From Marchantia polymorpha subsp. ruderalis (taxonomy: Eukaryota > Streptophyta > Marchantiopsida > Marchantiales > Marchantiaceae), in the NCBI GenBank assembly GCA_037833965.1, contig AP031352.1, positions 20,936,501 to 21,000,500 on the forward strand: a stretch of 64,000 nucleotides of DNA, in the 5' to 3' direction. The notes beneath the pieces were generated by a model. That model had not been told where the DNA came from. It searched no databases and saw only the letters and a program-made list of their open reading frames with translations. The position numbers and the translations under genes are program-made. Positions 22,368-34,787 of this stretch are shown here, piece after piece (position 1 is the first letter of the stretch; the number at the start of each line of letters is the position of its first letter).

Positions 22368-22396
22368 TATAAAATAGTTCCAGGCGTTTTGCCTGG
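22368..22396 (+). promoter_or_regulatory. TATA box plus start-proximal hairpin (Element A 3' LTR)
   Basis: TATAAAA at 22368-22374 is followed at 22380-22396 by CCAGGC-GTTTT-GCCTGG, a perfect 6-bp stem. The expected transcription start would fall in or just after the stem. The pair is kept in the solo LTRs and in Element B's 3' LTR. Confidence 0.55.
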
Positions 22397-22775
22397 GGTT
22401 CTTTCCCATCAGAAGTATAGATCAGGAACCCATTTCCTTTGCGTGTTTGTGTCCTTGAGTTCTGTCACCACGCACGAGGAGTTACAACTTAGCGTTCCGC
22501 ATTTTGTAGCTGAAGGCCTTCGGCCGAATGTTCAGAGCTAGTACATTGGTTAGAGACTTGAGTAGTTCGGATCTGCACCTGCGGGTGATTGCCGATGCTC
22601 AGAGCCAGTGACTAGTTAGATACTTGAACAGTTTCGCCCCTACACCTTCGAGTGTTTCTTTCTGATTGTACTCCTTGGGATTTTTCCCTTGAATGCCAAA
22701 GTGAAGTTTTGCTACTTCGTGTAAACCTTGGTTGTAAATTCAGGTCACGCTGCAGCAGGTGCCTTGAGGGTAACC

Positions 22776-23250
22776 CCTGTAGTATTTCTGGGAATGACAA
22801 GTGCCTGAGAATTCAAACTCTTCAATAGACTGTTGTTGTGTTACTGGAATGTTTCACAGTGAGTCCTTCAGGGCGGACCTGTGTTCTCTGCGCGTTTTGT
22901 GAGTTGAGAGTGTTGTTCACCGCGTAGGAGTGACTTCGATCCGAAGTAGGCAGTCCAAACCGGGTTTCCTACACTAGCAGCAAGCTAGTGGAAGTGTTGT
23001 AAAAGCCGGAGTTGGAAGTCACTGCCCGCAGCTTTGCCGAGTGTGCTCGTGAGAGACTTTCCCCCTGAAATCTTGAAGTAGAGGTCCTAACGGATCTCTG
23101 GGTTGTGTTTCTGTAGTTTCAGGTGTGTGTGTGTGTGTGTGTGTGTGTTACGCTGCACTGTGCGACCTCCGAGTGCGCTCCGAGTGGACACTTGCAGTAT
23201 TTCTGGGAGTGACAGTTGCCTGAGAATTCAAACTCATCAATAGTCTGTTA
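22776..23250 (+). repeat. Two diverged direct repeats in LTR R/U5 region
   Basis: GTATTTCTGGGAATGACAAG at about 22780 and GTATTTCTGGGAGTGACAGT at about 23194 both lead into TGCCTGAGAATTCAAACTC and CAATAG(A/T)CTGTT. The upstream flanks also correspond loosely (TTTCCCC-TGAA, TTCAGG, ACGCTGCA). This suggests an old tandem duplication of about 410 bp inside the LTR. The same pair appears in every LTR copy. Confidence 0.6.
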
Positions 23251-23346
23251 AAACGTGACACTTTGTACCCTGTGTGTTCCTCTGTCCCTGTGGGTTCGAC
23301 CTTTCTACCACTATATTGCAGTTTTAGCCTTTAGTGGGTTATTACA

Positions 23347-23668
23347 AGAGGCAGATCGCACGAAGGAAGAGATGGCAATGCGAGTCATCCACTGTCTCAA
23401 GGGCTACGCCCACAGGGAAGTGGCGGCGCAGGAGAAACTCACACTGCGTGAGTTAGAGCTTCGTGCAGCCGGGTTGTTGACGGGTGACAGTCGGAGTCGG
23501 CGGCGAGTAGCGAAGAAGCTGGATTCCTTTCTATCGAAGGCGCAAGACACCATGGCCACCCTTGAGACGGAGGTTTCCGCGGTGTTGCGGCGATTGAGAC
23601 TGCGCAGTCGAGCTAAGGAATGGCAGGGTAGGGAGTTAGTGCGCGGCAGTACGTCGCGCAGGAGGTGA
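23347..23668 (+). pseudogene. 3' end of LTR ORF in the split host LTR
   Basis: Encodes EADRTKEEMAMRVIHCLKGYAHREVAAQEKL-type sequence, the C-terminal coiled coil of the LTR protein, up to a stop at 23666-23668. Substitutions such as KEEMAM for KVETAR and a shorter C terminus (ends TSRRR, without the WFRAGV tail) mark an older subfamily. It is cut from its 5' part by Element A. Confidence 0.8.
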
Positions 23669-24747
23669 AGCACAGGTTCCGCGGAGTGTAGTGTAGCGTG
23701 GTTCCGTGCAGGCGCGTAGCGGAGTGCAGTGTAGTGTTAGTTAGCACTTAGAAGGTATAAAGTAGTTCAAGGCGTCTTGCCTTGGGATCTTTCCCAATTT
23801 TGGAAGTGCAGATCAAGAACTCATTTTCTCTGCGTGTTTGTGTCCTTAGTTTTGTCACCACGCGAGAGGAGCTACACCTTAGCGATCCGCATTTTGTAGC
23901 TGAAGGCCTTCGGCTGAATGTTCAGAGCTAGTACATTGGTTAGAGACTTGAGTAGTTCGGATCTACACCTGCGGGTGATTGCCGATGCTCAGAGCCAGTG
24001 ACGAGTTAGATACTTGAACAGTTTCCCCCTTACACCTTCGAGTGACTGTTTCTGATTGAACTCCTTCGGGATTTTTCCCCTGAATGCCAAAGTGAAGTTT
24101 TGCTACTTCGTGTAAGCCTTGATTGTAAATTCAGGTTACGCTGCAGCAGGTGCCTTCAGGGTAACCCCTGCAGTATTTTTGGGAATGACAAGTGCCTAAG
24201 AATTCAAACTCTTCAATAGACTGTTATGGTGTGTTACTGGATCGTTTCTCCGTGGAGTCCTTCTGTGCGGACCTGTGTTCTCTGCGCGTTTTGTGAGTTG
24301 AGTGTGTTGTTCACCGCGTGTGAGTGACTTCAATCCGAAGTAGGAAGTCCAACCCGGGTTCCCTACGCTAGCAGAAAGCTAGTGGAAGGGTTGTAAAAGC
24401 CGGAGTTGGGAGTCACTACCCGCAGCTTTGCTGAGTACTCGTGAGAGACTTTCCCCCTGAAATCTTAAGTAGAGGTCCTAACCGATCTCTGGGTTGTGTT
24501 TCTATAGTTTCAGGTGTGTGTGTGTGTGTGTGTGTGTGTGTTGAGTGAACTACGCTGCACTGTGCGACCTCCGAGTGAGCTCCGAGTGAACACTTGCAGT
24601 ATTTCTGGGAGTGACATTCGCCTGAGAATTCAAACTCCTCAATAGTCTGTTAAATGTGTCACTTTGTACCTTGTGTGTTCCTCTGTCCCTGTAGGTTTGA
24701 CCTTTCTACCACTATATTGCAGTTTTAGCCTTTAGTGGGTTATTACA
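23347..24747 (+). repeat. Right half of the LTR split by Element A
   Basis: Resumes the LTR interrupted at 1796: coiled-coil end of the LTR ORF (23347-23668), TATAAAG at 23756, R/U5-like sequence with a GT run (about 24511-24540), and the terminal TTATTACA at 24747. It is clearly more diverged from the other LTRs, as expected for the older host. Beyond 24747 the sequence changes abruptly to AT-rich DNA, so this is the outer edge of the nest. Confidence 0.88.
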
Positions 24748-25767
24748 AGTTATCATGTTAAAGATCCGTGTGCTTGGTAGATAAAGAGTAAGGGTGTTTG
24801 TTAATAGCGATATGTCAACAATCCGTATGTTTGTTATGTACATGATGTTATCAATACATTAAGAGTGGAGAGTAAGACAAGAAGGAAAATTTATCTTCAT
24901 GTATGCATTAAAAATATCTATATAAGGAAGAGAAAGAACATTATAGATATCTGTCATCTTTGAAGTTTATCTTTCATCTTTGAGTAAGATCTCTTCTTAA
25001 GCCCTAGTGTTACAATGTGTTCAAAGATATCAAAGAGATCTCTTTTCTTGAATGGGTCATTCTTCATGTGATGTGTTAATGCATAGAAATTGGTAGGGAT
25101 TGTTGATTTGCATATAGACAGGGGGAGAAAGATAACATTGTGATTTTATAGATATGAAGTTGTGTGTTATGAAAATTGAATATTCAAATGAGTGATCTCC
25201 AATCTATTTGATCTTTATCTTTGTTTAATGAAAAAACATCATTTCTAGATGTATATTGGGGATGTACAATGTTCGTATTGGGGCTTTCCATATTAGTGAA
25301 GGAATCTACTTTTGTAATTCAATGGTTCAAGTGATAGAGTCAAGAATGTCATTAATACTTTAAATAATTACTTATGGATAGACTTAATATTGTATCACTG
25401 CATTATGTACTAAATGTTTGAAATATTTGAATGGAAAATCATTCGTGGCGGTTTGATATAAACATGTATGGAGAGATCAGAATAATATATCATCAGAATA
25501 GAATGTGGAAATATTTCCTTGTGAAAATTTATGAAGAGAAGTTTTATAGTAATGATATGAAATCATCCACATCTTTTGTGACTTTTTTGTGGAGAGGTTG
25601 AATAATTATCATAATTATGTTGTATGAAGGTGAGTTAAAAAAATTAATGGAGGTATCATTTGATACGAGTGATGTTCTCAATGCGATCATGGCTGAAATA
25701 AAAGAGTTGAAAAAAGCTATAGAATATTGACACAAAAGGCAAAAAGTAATGAAAGATAAAATCTTTG
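24748..25767. other. AT-rich host DNA, possible remains of a Ty1/copia 5' end
   Basis: No open gene. TGTTAAAG at 24756, a TATATAAGG near 24918 and a TATCAAAGAGATC near 25029 resemble a decayed copia LTR with its Met-tRNA primer site (TGGTATCAGAGC type). CAGGGGGAG near 25118 is a purine-rich stretch. The copia RT fossil at 53085-53870 lies on the other side of Element B, so both may belong to one old copia element. Weak evidence. Confidence 0.35.
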
Positions 25768-26140
25768 TGTGGTACCCCACTTTTGGTAATTTTGAGGAAA
25801 TTAAAACATTTTTGGAAAAAACTGTACCCTGGCAGCATTGTAAATAGCCTTCGGTACATCAAAACAGAGTGAATCCGGAAGATCGCGGGGATTCTCGAGG
25901 GATCTTGTAGAATCTAGGATTTGGGGTGCAGCAGTAAGGACAGGCACCACCCTCCCTGCGAGCTCTGCAGTTAGGATCCCTGCGACGCAAGTCGCAAAAC
26001 CCGCCTTCGGAGGTTGCGTCCGCGGCGGTAGGGAAATCCTCCATAATTAGGTTAACCCTCGGGCGCCTTGACTGAGTTAGGGTCTCGTTGGAAAGAGCTC
26101 GACGCACTGATTCCAACGAGTCCAAGAACGCTTGGAACGG

Positions 26141-29100
26141 TGTGGTACCCCACTTTTGGCAATTTTGAGGAAATTAAAACATTTTTGGAAAACTGTACCC
26201 TGGCAGCATTGTAAATAGCCTTCGGTACATCAAAACGGAGTGAATCCGGAAGATCGCGGGGATTCTCGAGGGATCTTGTAGAATCTGGGATTTGGGGTGC
26301 AGCAGTAAGGACAGGCACCACTCTCCCTGCGAGCTCTGCAGTTAGGACCCCTACGTCGCAAGGCGCAAAACCCGCCTTCGGAGGTTGCGTCCGCGGCGGT
26401 AGGGAAATCCTCCATAATCAGGTCAACCCTCGGGCGCCTTGACCAAGTTGGGGTCCCGTTGGAAAGAGCTCGACGCACTGATTCCAACGAGTCCAAGAAC
26501 GCTTGGAACGGATGAGGACTTAGGGAGTTATCACTATTGGAAGAAACGGAGGCGGTCGCCTACGGCGGAAAGAGTTCGCCACCGGCGCGAATTCCGCCTA
26601 CGCGGAAGGGGGAATCAAGTTTTGTCCTATGCGCGGACGAAGGCGTTCGCCTGTGCACAAGCGAAGTAGGGTTAGGGGAGGCGCGAAGTCCGCCTACGCA
26701 CAGGCGCTCGCCTGTGCACAGGCACTTCGGCGTCGGCGGAAAATCCGCCTTGGGCCCTAGAAATGCGCCTTGTGAGGTAGAAAGTGTACGGCGCCTTCCG
26801 CGCCAGCGCAGCGCCGCGTACGGCGGAAGAGCCGCCAGAGTAATCAAATCGGTACGGACTATGCGGACGGGAAGGGTGGATGCGCTCTTGGACGGACGGA
26901 GTTGCGGCGGCGGAAGCGCCGACGAAGAGACAAGGAACGGACAGACTGGACGGAGACGGCTGACCACGGTCAACGCCTTCCGCGCCAGCGCAGCGCCGCG
27001 CACGGAATTCGCCTGCGCACAGGCGAACGCCTTTGCTCAGGAGGATGTTCAAGTTCCGCGCCGGCGGAGAATCCGCCGAGGCTCCTGCCTGCGCACAGGC
27101 AGGAGTTGAACTTTTGTCCGACAGGCGGACACACGCGTCAAGGCAGAGGGGGATTGGCCGAGGGGCGGTACGAACAAGTGTACCGCGCAAGGCGGAAAAC
27201 TCGCCTTCGGCGCTACGCCCGCATGTCCGCGGGGTAATACGCTCGCGGAGTTCAAATCCGCCAATTCGAGCGTGAGAGTTTAATCGACGACGGCGGAGCG
27301 TGAAGCCGCGCGTGAGAGCGAAGACCGTTCCAGCGTACAGCCGGCGCGGCCATCAAGTGAGACGTTCTTCACGAGCAGGAGCCGACCATGACCTTCGACC
27401 GGGCGGCGGAGAACGTCCCATTCTTGAATTCGCGATTCCAATCTCTTGTGCGCGCTGCGCGCATCCATCTGCTGGCTGCGGAACATTCTCGACGTCGTCG
27501 CACAGGAGATTTCTTGTTGATTGAGGGAGAAGTGAATGCGCGTGATTTGGAATTGAGGGCGATTAGAGTTTGCCGAGAGAGAAAGAAGCGCGGGCAGTGC
27601 GGAAGTAGAATGAGCGGGCGAGCGAACCCCAGGAACGCAATGACGAGACCGAGCAGATTGCGGATGGTGCCACTTCGCCTACCACAGAACGGGCTGCGCG
27701 CTTTCGAGGAGCGCTTAATAGCAAGAAAGCTCGATTTCTTGCTATGGGGATGGAACTACATCTGTGCGAATATGGTGCGCGAGTGGCTAGAGCCACAGGG
27801 ACCACCCTCGCGCGGATTGCGTCCGCATGTTGATCGGTGGACAGTCCAAGATTGGGCGCAGGCGTTGGGAAGATGTGCTGGCATGCCAGGGCATCTCCTT
27901 TTCGACAGTGAGAGCATCAAGGTGACCAAGCAGGAAGAGGCGCAATTTGTGGAGCTGTTCAAGACCGGGAGGTCTACCAAGAATGGGTACAGGACCCGTG
28001 ATTACAAGGATCGATTTCGCCGGACTTTGTCCGCGGCGCTGATGCAATTACTGCAGCCGCACCGCGCCTGCTACATCACATTGTGGCAGGTCTCTTTTGT
28101 GGAGTGCGTCATCGAGGGAACTCCAATTCACTGGGCGAGCATCCTGCACAGGGTGATGCCGAGCACGCGTTTGAGGAGAAGGGGGGAACTCTAAACCATC
28201 TCTCTCCTTTCCTCATCAATTTTTATCGACAGCGGAATTGTTTGACAGCGGCGGAGCTTGAACATTTTCCGCCATTGTCCATCGACCATCCCGGGAAGTA
28301 TGTGCGGGAGAATGAGGTCGACACGGATGCGGAGGAGTCACCGACTTCTACCCCATCAAGGCGGAGGGACGAAGGGAGACACACTCCTGCAGCACGAGTG
28401 CCGCGGAAGCGGCGATGGAGGGAAGAGTCTGAAGAGGAGCAGCATCAAGAACCCTCTGCTCCCATTCGGCCGCGGCCGCTGTGCGAGCCATACAGCCGGC
28501 CGAAGCAGAAGGCACGCAGACTGGTGTTACCAGCCGACAGTGCGGACACGGCGACGATTGCGACGGAGAAAGGAAGTGCGTCGCCAGAGAAGCATGAGGA
28601 AGCGCGGACGACCGCAGGAGCAACGGGCCCCGCTGCAACCTCGACGGGAGAGAGGCCGCCTACGGGCCAAGGGCCTCCGGAGTTACCACGTGCGATGCGG
28701 ACAGATGTTCCGTTTGCGCACAGACGAGCCTCCGCGGACAGGCGTTCACAAGTGGACGTGGATCTACGCTTACGCGTGGGAAGGAGCAGTCCGCCTGTGC
28801 ACAGGCGCTCACCTTTGCACAGGTCGCCTGTGCACAGGACACCTCCACACGTGCCGCCTGTGCACAGGCAAGAATCACCCCCGTTCCAACGTAGGAAGGG
28901 GAAGGAGCCGGCGGAAGAACCGCCTACGAGACACCGGCCCTCGGGGCCAGACCCTCCGGCGCACCACGCGCCGCAATTTGCGCCTTCGGCGCCAGGGCCT
29001 TCGAGCCGAGGAGATACGAGCAGGGAGCGTGCGGAGGCCGCACCATCGGCGGAAAGTCCGCCGATAGTTGCGCCTTTGGCGGTAGGGCCTATAGGCCAAG

Positions 29101-31515
29101 GGACATCGGCGAGCGGCCCCCGGCCATGTCGCCTTCGGCGATGGATGTCCGCGGCGCTACGTCTGCGGCGGACAAGGCGCCGGCAATTGCGCCTGCGCAC
29201 GGGCCGGGCACAGCCCCCACGGACCGATCAAGGGATCAGCAACAGACGGAGGAGCGGAGTGACTGTCCGCGGGATGAAATTTCGATGCGCGATGCGCAAT
29301 CAAACCCCGCGCAGCCACCCTCCGCTCGATCGCCTTCGGCGGCGGGCAACGGCGGCAGAGAGGACGCGGTAGACAACCAACAAGCGAGCGACGGGGATGC
29401 CGCACGGGTACATTCGCCTTCCGCCTTAGACATTTTGGCGACGAGCAGCGAGGCTGCAGCCGTGCCTTCGCAGGCAGCACACGTCGACAACGTGCAGCCC
29501 CACTCGGGGCAGTCGCCGACGCAATCAATGGCGACTGAAATTCTCCACTCGGATGATGACGACGGGGGCTCCACGGAAGAAATGTCAGGAGCAGAAGACA
29601 CCGAGGAAGAGGAGGAGGAAATTGTTGGAGCGCCGGCGGCGGCGCTCTCTGAGCAGGTGATTCCGTTGCTGAGGTACTTGGATCGCAAGGTCGATAAATA
29701 CGCCGACCCACTCCAGCCGGGATCTTACATCGAGTTAGTGCGCAGGCGGACTCGCACTAAAGTCCACACCAGCAAGCTGTTAGCTAGAGTGGACCAGGAG
29801 TTGAGGGAATTGAAGGAGAAGCATGCATGCTTGTGGGGTCAGTACAAACTTAATCAGAAATTCTACAAGCACTCCGAGAAGATGAAGGATGAGAAACTGG
29901 ACGAGCTCACCAAGGAGCAGGTGAAGGTCAAGGAAGCACTCATTTCTGAGCAGGCCCAGAATCGGATTTTGTCAGAGGAGCTCGTGCGACAGACGCGGTT
30001 GTTGGAACAATGTCAGCTCGCACGGCAGGCGGATGAAGAGTTAGTCCGCAGGTTACAGTCAGAGTGTGGCGAATTGAGAGCGCAACGTGCTGAAGCCGAA
30101 TCGCAATTAGTGATAATTGAAGAGGATCGCAGGAAGGAGGCGGATCGCACGAAGGTGGAGACGGCGAGGCGAGTCGCCCACTGTCTCAAGGGCTACGCCC
30201 ACTGGGAAGTGAAGGCGCAGGAGAAACTCACACTGCGTGAGTTTGAATTGCGCGCAGCCGGGTTGTTGTCAGGCGACAGTAGGAGTCGGCGGAAGGTAGC
30301 AAAGAAGCTCGATGCCTTTCTGTCGAAGGCACATGATACCATGTCCGCCCTCGAAGTGGAGGTGTCCGCGGCGTTGCAGCGTTTGGGACTGCGCAGTCGA
30401 GCGGAAGATTGGCAGGGTAGGGAGTTAGTGCGCGGCAGTCGGCCGCGCAGGAGACGTAGTACAGGTTCCGCGGAGTGTAGTGTAGCGTGGTTCCGTGCAG
30501 GCGTGTAGCGTAGTGCAGTGTAGTGTTAGGTAGGACTTAGAAGGTATAAAATAGTTCCAGGCGTTTTGCCTGGGGTTCTTTCCCATCAGAAGTGCAGATC
30601 AGGAAAGCATTTCCTTTGCGTGTTTGTGTCCTTGAGTTCTGTCACCACGCACGAGGAGTTACAACTTAGCGTTCCGCATTTTGTAGCTGAAGGCCTTCGG
30701 CCGAATGTTCAGAGCTAGTCCATTGGTTAGAGACTTGAGTAGTTCGGATCTGCACCTGCGGGTGACTGCCGATGCTCAGAGCCAGTGACTAGTTAGATAC
30801 TTGAACAGTTTCGCCCCTACACCTTCGAGTGTTTCTTTCTGATTGTACTCCCTTGGGATTTTTCCCCTGAATGCCAAAGTGAAGTTTTGCTACTTCGTGT
30901 AAGCCTTGGTTGTAAATTCAGGTTACGCTGCAGCAGGTGCTTTGAGGGTAACCCCTGTAGTATTTCTGGGAATGACAAGTGCCTGAGAATTCAAACTCTT
31001 CAATAGACTGTTGTTGTGTTACTGGAATGTTTCACAGTGAGTCCTTCAGTGCGGACCTGTGTTCTCTGCGCGTTTTGTGAGTTGAGAGTGTTGTTCACCG
31101 CGTAGGAGTGACTTCGATCCGAAGTAGGCAGTCCAAACCGGGTTTCCTACACTAGCAGCAAGCTAGTGGAAGTGTTGTAAAAGCCGGAGTTGGAAGTCAC
31201 TGCCCGCAGCTTTGCCGAGTGTGCTCGCGAGAGACTTTCCCCCTGAAATCTTGAAGTAGAGGTCCTAACGGATCTCTGGGTTGTATTTCTGTAGTTTCAG
31301 GTGTGTGTGTGTGTGTGTTACGCTGCACTGTGCGACCTCCGAGTGCGCTCCGAGTGGACACTTGCAGTATTTCTGGGAGTGACAGTCGCCTGAGAATTCA
31401 AACTCATCAATAGTCTGTTAAACGTGACACTTTGTACCCTGTGTGTTCCTCTGTCCCTGTGGGTTCGACCTTTCTACCACTATATTGCAGTTTTAGCCTT
31501 TAGTGGGTTATTACA
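26141..31515 (+). mobile_element. Solo LTR, direct orientation, nested in Element B 5' LTR
   Basis: TGTGGTACC at 26141 to TTATTACA at 31515 (5,375 bp), flanked by AACGG at 26136-26140 and 31516-31520. The host LTR reads continuously across the site (GCTTGGAACGG then ATGAGGACTT). It keeps a TATA box at 30545-30551 and hairpin. Its LTR ORF is frameshifted twice. Confidence 0.95.
27388..30508 (+). pseudogene. LTR-encoded ORF in solo LTR, two frameshifts
   Basis: Collinear with the ~1,040-residue LTR protein but in three consecutive frames. A one-base loss at about 28158 (GATGCCGAGC where others read GATGCGACAGC) hits the end of the N-terminal domain. A second one-base loss at about 29108 (CATCGGCGAGC against CATCGGGCGTGC) hits the Pro-rich middle. 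The rest, through the coiled coil to WFRAGV, is open. Amino-acid choices such as LRELKEKHACLWG and AEDWQG place it nearer to Element B's LTRs than to A's. Confidence 0.88.
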
Positions 31516-31683
31516 AACGGATGAGGACTTAGGGAGTTATCACTATTGGAAGATACGTAGACGTTCGCCTTCGGCGGAAGGAGTTCGCCACCGGCGGGAA
31601 TTCCGCCTACGCGGAAGGGGGAATCAAGTTTTGTCCTATGCGCGGACGAAGGACGTTTGCCTGTGCACAGGCGAAGTAGGGGT

Positions 31684-34600
31684 CGGAGAACGTCCCATTC
31701 TTGAATTCGCGATTCCAATCTCTTGTGCGCGCTGCGCGCATCCATCTGCTGGCAGCTAAACATTCTCGAATTCGCCGCACAGGAGATTTCTTGTTGATTG
31801 AGGGAGAAGTGAATGCGCGTGATTTGGAATTGAGGGCGATTAGAGTTTGCCGAGAGAGAAAGGAGCTCGGGCGGTGCGGAAGTAGAATGAGCGGGCGAGC
31901 GAACCCCTGGAACGCAATGACGAGACCGGGCAGATTGCGGATGGTGCCACTTCGCCTACCACAGAACGGGCTGCGCGCTTTCGAGGAGCGCTTAATAGCA
32001 AGAAAGCTCGATTTCTTGCTATGGGGATGGAACTACATCTGTGCGAATATGGTGCGCGAGTGGCTAGAGCCACAGGGACCACCCTCGCGCGGATTGCGTC
32101 CGCATGTTGATCGGTGGACAGTCCAAGATTGGGCGCAGGCGTTGGGAAGATGTGCCGGCATGCCAGGGCATCTCCTTTTCGACAGTGAGAGCATCAAGGT
32201 GACCAAGCAGGAAGAGGCGCAATTTGTGGAGCTGTTCAAGACCGGGAGGTCTACCAAGAATGGGTACAGGACCCGTGATTACAAGGATCGATTTCGCCGG
32301 ACTTTGTCCGCGGCGCTGATGCAATTACTGCAGCCACACCGCGCCTGCTACATCACATTGTGGCAGGTCTCTTTTGTGGAGTGCGTCATCGAGGGAACTC
32401 CAATTCACTGGGCGAGCATCCTGCACAGGGTGATGCGACAGCACGCTTTTGAGGAGAAGGGGGGAACTCTAAACCATCTCTCTCCTTTCCTCATTAATTT
32501 TTATCGACAGCGGAATTGTTTGACAGCGGCGGAGCTTGAGCATTTTCCGCCATTGTCCGTCGACCATCCCGGGAAGTATGTGCGGGAGAATGAGGTCGAC
32601 ACTGATGCAGAGGAGTTACCGACTTCTACCCCATCAAGGCGGAGGGACAAAGGGAGAAACACTCCTGCAGCACGAGTGCCGCGGAAGCGGCGATGGAGAG
32701 AAGAGTCCGAAGAGGAGCAGCATCAAGAACCCTCTGCTTCCATTCGACCGCGGCCGTTGTACGAGTCATACAGCCGGCCGAAGCAGAAGGCACGCAGACT
32801 GGTGTTACCAGCCAACAGTGCGGACACGGCGACGATTGCGACGGAGAAAGGAAGTGCGTCGCTAGAGAAGCATGAGGAAGCGCGGACGACCGCAGGAGCA
32901 ACGGACCACGCTGCAGCCTCGACGGGCGAGAGGCCGCCTACGGGCCAAGGGCCTCCGGAGTTACCACGTGCGTTGCGGACAGATGTTCCGTTTGCGCACA
33001 GACGAGACTCCGCGGACGGACGAGCCTCCGCGGACAGGCGATCACAAGTGGACGTAGATCTACGCTTACGCGTGGGAAGGAGCAGTCCGCCTGTGCACAG
33101 GTCGCCTGTGCACAGGACACCTCCACACGTGCCGCCTGTGCACAGGCAGGAATCACCCCCGTTCCAACGTAGGAAGGGGAAGGAGCCGGCGGAAGAGCCG
33201 CCTACGAGACACCGGCCCTCGGGGCCAGACCCTCCGGCGCACCACGCGCCGCAATTTGCGCCTTCGGCGCCAGGGCCTTCGAGCCGAGGAGATACGAGCA
33301 GGGAGCGTGCGGAGGCCGCACCATCGGCGGGTAGTCCGCCGATAGATGCGCCTTCGGCGGTAGGGCCTATGGGCCAAGGGACAGCAGGCGAGCGGCCCCC
33401 GGCCATGTCGCCTTTGGCGGTGGACGTCCGCGGCGCTACGCCTGCGGCGGACAAGGCGCCGGCATTTGCGCCTGCGCACAGGCCAAGCACAGCCCCCACG
33501 GACCGATCAAGGGAGCAGCAACAGACGGAGGAGCGGAGTGACTGTCCGCGGGATGAAATTTCGATGCGCGATGCGCAATCAAACCCCGCGCAGCCACCCT
33601 CCGCTCGATCGCCTTCGGCGGCGGGCGTCGGCGGCAGAGAGGACACGGTAGACGACCAGCAAGCGAGCGGCGGGGATGCCGCACGGGCACATTCGCCTAC
33701 CGCCTTAGACATTTTGGCGAAGAGTAGCGAGGCTGCAGCCGTGCCTTCGCAGGCAGCACACGTTGACGACGTGCAGCCCCACTCGGGTCAGTCGCCGACG
33801 CAATCAATGGCGACTGAAATTCTCCACTCGGATAATGACTACGGAGGCTCCACCGAAGAAATGTCAGGAGCAGAGGACACTGAGGAGGAGGAGGAGGAAA
33901 TTGTTGGAGCGCCGGCGGCGGCGCTCTCTGAGCAGGTGATTCCGTTGCTGAGGTACTTGGATCGCAAGGTCGATAAATACGCCGACCCACTTCAGCCGGG
34001 ATCTTACATCGAGTTAGTGCGCAGGCGGACTCGCACTAAAGTCCACACCAGCAAGCTATTAGCTAGAGTGGACTAGGAGTTGAGGGAATTGAAGGAGAAG
34101 CATGCATGCTTGTGGGGTCAGTATAAACTTAATCAGAAATTCTACAAGTACTCCGAGAAGGTGAGGGATGAGAAACTGGACGAGCTCACCAAGGAGCAGG
34201 TGAAGGTCAAGGAAGCACTAATTTCTGAGCAGGCCCAGAATCGGATTTTGTCAGAGGAGCTCGTGCGGCAGACGCGGTTGTTGGAACAATGTCAGCTCGC
34301 ACGGCAGGCGGATGAGGAGTTAATCCGCAGGTTACAGTCAGAGTGTGGCGAATTGAGAGAGCAACGTGCTGAGGCCGAATCGCAATTAGTGATAATGGAA
34401 GAGGATCGCAGGAAGGAGGCAGATCGCACGAAGGTGGAGACGGCGAGGCGTGTCGCCCACTGTCTCAAGGGCTACGCCCACTGGGAAGTGAAGGCGCAGG
34501 AGAAACTCACACTACGTGAGTTTGAACTGCGCGCAGCCGGGTTGTTGTCAGGCGACAGTAGGAGTCGGCGGAAGGTAGCAAAGAAGCTCGATGCTTTTCT

Positions 34601-34787
34601 GTCGAAGGCGCAGGATACCATGTCCGCCCTCGAAGTGGAGGTGTCCGCGGCGTTGCAACGATTGGGACTGCGCAGTCGAGCGGAAGATTGGCAGGGTAGG
34701 GAGTTAGTGCGCGGCAGTCCGCCGCGCAGGAGACGTAGTACAGGTTCCGCGGAGTGTAGTGTAGCGTGGTTCCGTGCAGGCGTGTAG
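31684..34787 (+). pseudogene. LTR-encoded ORF of Element B 5' LTR, N-truncated and stopped
   Basis: The 5' deletion at about 31680 removes the first ATG, but the N-terminal domain is otherwise complete and in frame, including the internal Met that could serve as start. The frame runs to TAG 34074-34076 (CAG-to-TAG after KLLARVD), then the coiled coil continues open from 34080 to 34787. It is nearly identical to the intact copy in the 3' LTR of the same element (48104-51226), so the stop and the deletions arose after insertion. Confidence 0.85.

Larger units (their letters stand above)
1797..23346 (+). mobile_element. Element A: complete Ty3/gypsy LTR retrotransposon
   Basis: Bounded by TGTGGTACC at 1797 and TTATTACA at 23346, with a perfect 5-bp target-site duplication AGAGG at 1792-1796 and 23347-23351. 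Order: 5' LTR (1797-12168, enlarged by a nested solo LTR), primer binding site, gag-protease, UAG, pol, polypurine tract, 3' LTR (17965-23346). Integrase comes after RT-RNase H, so it is Ty3/gypsy. There is no chromodomain, and the pol end NGWRLKKYH plus the tRNA-Asp primer site suggest the Tat/Athila side of the superfamily (inference). Gag carries a nonsense codon at 12318, so this copy is probably non-autonomous. Confidence 0.95.
17965..23346 (+). repeat. 3' LTR of Element A (5,382 bp, uninterrupted)
   Basis: The cleanest LTR in the window. It starts TGTGGTACC right after the polypurine tract and ends TTATTACA before AGAGG. 17965-19211 is a GC-rich leader with many short palindromes (CCTGTGCACAGG, CGCCTTCGGCG types) and no convincing gene. 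19212-22331 is the intact LTR gene. 22368 is the TATA box. 22400-23346 is AT-richer R/U5-like sequence with two diverged tandem copies of a ~400-bp unit and a GT microsatellite (about 23123-23149). No AATAAA was seen near the end. Confidence 0.95.

Noticed and set aside
17965-23346. Possibility that the LTR ORF region is a separate element inserted beside short LTRs.
   Set aside because: The polypurine tract abuts TGTGGTACC, the target-site duplications lie outside the 5.4-kb unit in five independent insertions, and solo copies share the same limits, so the whole unit is the LTR.
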